From the NCBI GenBank assembly GCA_963970005.1, contig CAXAMN010000002.1:746743-810742 (forward strand): a stretch of DNA of 64,000 nucleotides, written 5' to 3'. A program made the position numbers and the translations under genes. The DNA comes from Durusdinium trenchii (taxonomy: Eukaryota > Sar > Dinophyceae > Suessiales > Symbiodiniaceae). Shown here piece after piece: positions 61,276 through 64,000 of this stretch (positions within the stretch are counted from its first letter, which is position 1; each line of letters begins with the position of its first letter). Under the pieces are notes generated by a model, which saw nothing but the letters and a program-made list of their open reading frames with translations, was not told the origin of the DNA and did not search any database.

Positions 61276-62001
61276 CCTGTGCCGAAGGTGCAAGTACAAA
61301 CTACAGTTTGGCAAAAGCATTCCTTGACCAGGCCTTGGACCATACTTGAAGACAAACACGTTAGGCGAAGTGCGACCACAGTGACGAATTCTATTTCCTA
61401 AGTTCAATTCCACAATGTCATGTCCCCAAAAGTATCTTTGATGGAATGATCATTCCAGGAATATCTTTCATTTGGTTCTAGAATAAATTAAGAAAACACT
61501 AACAGCTTCCGCCTCCATCACTTTGCCTTGGGAATGAGAGCTTACATGATTTCGTTCTCCCTCCGGCCTATGTTCAGCTGCAGGGTGTCACAAGGGCCCC
61601 GTTTCGGATCCGGGAGCTTTCGGTCCCGAAGGAAGCCTCAGTGGAGAAACAGATTGCGTCTGTGCATGGGAATCCCAGCTAGGTCGAAAGAGTGATGCGT
61701 CTGAGGTCTGAGGTCTGTGCCGAACTTACAGCCCAAGAACTGGGAAGGGCGCGATTGCGTCAGTCAAATTTCATTCAACATGGGACTCCAAAAGCCATCA
61801 TAACAACTTAATAGGGTGGGATTGGGCATAGGGGACGCGTTTTTGAGACTCCAATGCCCGTCGCTTTCAGCTTTTGTGGTTGCAAGAGGCTAGGAACACA
61901 CATGCGCTTTTTGGGGTGGCCTATACATTGCACCCCTATACATTGCGTGCTCCAACCGTGCTGGAACGCCTCAAACACCCCAGGTACCCTGCTGGTGTGC
62001 G

Positions 62002-62397
62002 ATGAGCTTCACCGGCACCGGTCGCCACCGTCCGTTCCGCCTCGCCAACGCAACGTCTCCAGGCAACGGCGGAAGCTGGGAATCCCCAAGTCCGCCAAAG
62101 TCTTCGTGCGGTGATCCATCTCAGCTGAGGGTGCCAAAGAGGGTTGCATCTCCTCTGCTTGCTCCTGAAGTAGAGAAAGTGGATAGGCTCAGGCGTTTGA
62201 TGGGTCCAAAAGCATTTGTTGGTTGCTCAATGCTGCTAGGTTGGGCTGTCTGTTCTCGTTCCACCAGTGAATTCCAAGCAAGAAACAAACTTAATCCACA
62301 CCGACACCTCCAGGTCGAGCAGTGCATCAGGGACAAGGCTGGTGCGCACGGGACTCCTCTGGCCCTTCTGATGCAACTCCTCCAATTCGACTGGTGA
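62002..62397 (+). CDS. Possible exon region, ambiguous
   Basis: GC-rich and open in two plus frames: one reads MSFTGTGRHRPFRLANATSP and later STSEFQARNKLNPHRHLQVE, the other NVSRQRRKLGIPKSAKVFVR. No acceptor or donor pair decides between them. It lies 80 bp before the second miniature element. Confidence 0.3.
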   Translation: MSFTGTGRHRPFRLANATSPGNGGSWESPSPPKSSCGDPSQLRVPKRVASPLLAPEVEKVDRLRRLMGPKAFVGCSMLLGWAVCSRSTSEFQARNKLNPHRHLQVEQCIRDKAGAHGTPLALLMQLLQFDW

Positions 62398-62477
62398 AAG
62401 AAGAACAATCCCAAATAGTCTGGCCAGCAAGAGTTGCTACGTATCCTAATACATTGCAACAACAAGTTGCCTATGGG

Positions 62478-62573
62478 TTGGGTCTATCCTATTACCAGTA
62501 ACAGTGGATGATGATGGTCAGTAAAGGCCTTGTTCAAAAATAGTGACTGTTACAGGCAATAGGACAGGCCCAA
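62478..62573. mobile_element. Miniature inverted-repeat element, copy 2 (96 bp)
   Basis: Same family as 61119-61275: left end TTGGGTCTATCCTATTACCA, right end complement TTGGGCCTGTCCTATTGCCT, with 8-bp flanking duplication CCTATGGG (62470-62477 and 62574-62581). The GAT run is short here. It is smaller by an internal deletion relative to copy 1. Confidence 0.9.
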
Positions 62574-63202
62574 CCTATGGGACTCAGTCCACTACTTTGC
62601 CTAAGCAATTTGTCTGGCCACGAAAATGTGAACCCTTTGATACCCTCCGAGGTTCTTTAGCTTTCGAGGTCTAAAGCGGCCATAGGAAATTAGTTGCACG
62701 CCCCAATCAGCACAGATCCGAAGTGGCAAATTACGAACAATAAAGCAAAAGGACATGAAAAAAAGAACATACAGGATGCAATCCATGTCAAGCATACCGC
62801 AAAAAGCTCTCAAGATGTTTATTTTGCTCAGGTGGTTCGGGCCATCACGGCCAGTTCACAGCCCCAAATGCTGAAGTCCTTGGCCGCTTTGAGTGTCATC
62901 TCTTCGAGTTCCAACGGGCCATACTCGAAGGTCTTCCTCTTCCGATAGTACCAGCGGATGACAGGCACCTGAAGCGATTGGCGTTCAACGCTTGAACATG
63001 TACTAATCAAACGTGCGAGTGGGTGAAGGTGTCCACCCTTTAAGTTCTGAGAGGCTCAAATAAAATCCACCAAAACTCTATATAGCGGTTGCAAATGGCT
63101 CTGGTGACATTGTCTTATTTAGGCTACATTGGGAATGAGTATATATAGAAATGTATAGAGACACTCTTCTTCCAGAGATTCTAATAATAGCAACTCCTTC
63201 AG

Positions 63203-63376
63203 CGGGAGGCAGGGACCAAGCCCAGCACTGCCACTGCGCAGGTGCCTACAGCCAAGAGCCCAAGCCAGAAGCTGCTCGTGAGCCTGGCTCAACTAGCTGG
63301 GCATCCATCTCCTTTGCTCCCCATCTGGTGGTCAACTCAAGGAAAAAGCCTAGTCTTTGTCTCAGTGATTCTTTGA
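63203..63376 (+). CDS. Candidate exon, unknown protein
   Basis: After a CTCCTTCAG acceptor (ending 63202) a frame of 57 codons runs to TGA: REAGTKPSTATAQVPTAKSP, SQKLLVSLAQLAGHPSPLLP, then a hydrophobic end (SLVFVSVIL). Third positions are G/C-rich in the first half. A second frame (PSAGGRDQAQHCHCAGAYSQ) is also open. The basic Thr/Ala/Pro start resembles a linker; no domain recognised. Confidence 0.4.
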   Translation, partial: REAGTKPSTATAQVPTAKSPSQKLLVSLAQLAGHPSPLLPIWWSTQGKSLVFVSVIL

Positions 63377-64000
63377 GAGGTTTCAGGAGGTATTAGGCAT
63401 TTACTGCTTTTGTGGACAGAGATTAATTGACTAGGACTAGGAGGAATTGCTATGAGAACCGATCCAGCTTGGTAAAGCCCCTGTGAGTCTTGTTGGAGGG
63501 TGTCATGTTGCGATACCCTGGATCACTAAGTCAAGTTCTGCTTGACACACTTGCTTGCTTGGAGTGCTTCAAGGAAATCTGATGTTGAGCAACCTCGCCG
63601 CGCTCTGTTCTCAGCCCACCTTGATGATCCCTTCTCTCCTCACAAAGGCGGAATGAGAAACATCATGAACAAATGGTTGTGTATGTGTACAGTTGCAGAA
63701 TGGATCAGAATGGTGCAAATGAATAGATTTCAAGTCAAGGGACACAGCACTACAGAAAAAAAAAAAAAAAAACGCACAAAACAACTTTCGCACAGCCCCC
63801 AATCTTAGGAGCAACGGCAAGGGTGCCTGCCTGGCCATTCAACTGTTTGTTGTTCCCTACGGGCGTCCTGATCCAGCCAATTTCGATTCAACTGCCATCT
63901 CTCTTTGGAGCACTCTCTACGCAGGTGAACTACAGCAATGAGCAAATGTAGGCTTGCTGATGCTTAGGCTTGAGTCCTTCTGTCTTCCCTCCAAAGCACT

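Noticed and set aside
1..64000. CRISPR arrays, operons, ribosome binding sites, telomere repeats
   Set aside because: Direct repeats found are mini- or microsatellites without spacer structure; no TTTAGGG array; gene organisation is eukaryotic.

Overview
This window looks like nuclear DNA of a dinoflagellate, most probably a member of the Symbiodiniaceae or a close relative. The grounds are: (i) short exons scattered among introns whose 5' ends are GT, GC or GA, a mixture described for Symbiodinium; (ii) a CCCH zinc-finger exon with the Phe-Cys-His-Leu-Cys ending common in these algae; (iii) a non-LTR retrotransposon 3' part with C-x2-C-x4-H modules; (iv) dispersed 21-bp and 17/21-bp minisatellites. 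The species is inferred, not shown. There is no bacterial or phage gene, no CRISPR array, and no rRNA or tRNA gene that I could recognise.

Most of the 64 kb is intergenic or intronic. Four loci could be assembled by hand with matching exon phases at every junction. On the plus strand: a five-exon gene at 641-1723 (183 residues) and a two-exon 5' part at 9356-9715. On the minus strand: a seven-exon gene at 28114-29844 (204 residues) and an ankyrin-repeat gene at 31310-34306, at least eight exons. The last two run in the same direction, 1.5 kb apart. A two-exon 3' end lies at 56592-56846 (+). Further exon-like pieces with good splice borders or codon pattern lie at 2879-3046 (-), 12304-12476 (-), 21984-22364 (+), 45791-45983 (+), 46512-46646 (-), 54871-54980 (+) and 63203-63376 (+). 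The ankyrin gene is notable because all seven inferred introns start with GA or GC and none with GT.

The centre, 22.6-27.3 kb, is a repeat complex. A 5'-truncated, frameshifted LINE on the minus strand is embedded in long (TATG/CATA)n arrays and sits beside the 3' end of a second LINE copy at an assembly gap (25190-25199). Next come a 240/195-bp tandem repeat, a trinucleotide and heptamer tract and an 11-bp minisatellite.

Other mobile or repeated DNA: two miniature inverted-repeat elements with perfect 8-bp target duplications (61119-61275 and 62478-62573), four copies of a roughly 120-200-bp hairpin-bearing dispersed element, a decayed intronless coding region with a probable internal inversion (41.5-43.4 kb), and a 410-450-bp tandem duplication just upstream of it.

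The functions of most genes here could not be recognised. Exon models are read by eye and none has transcript support.
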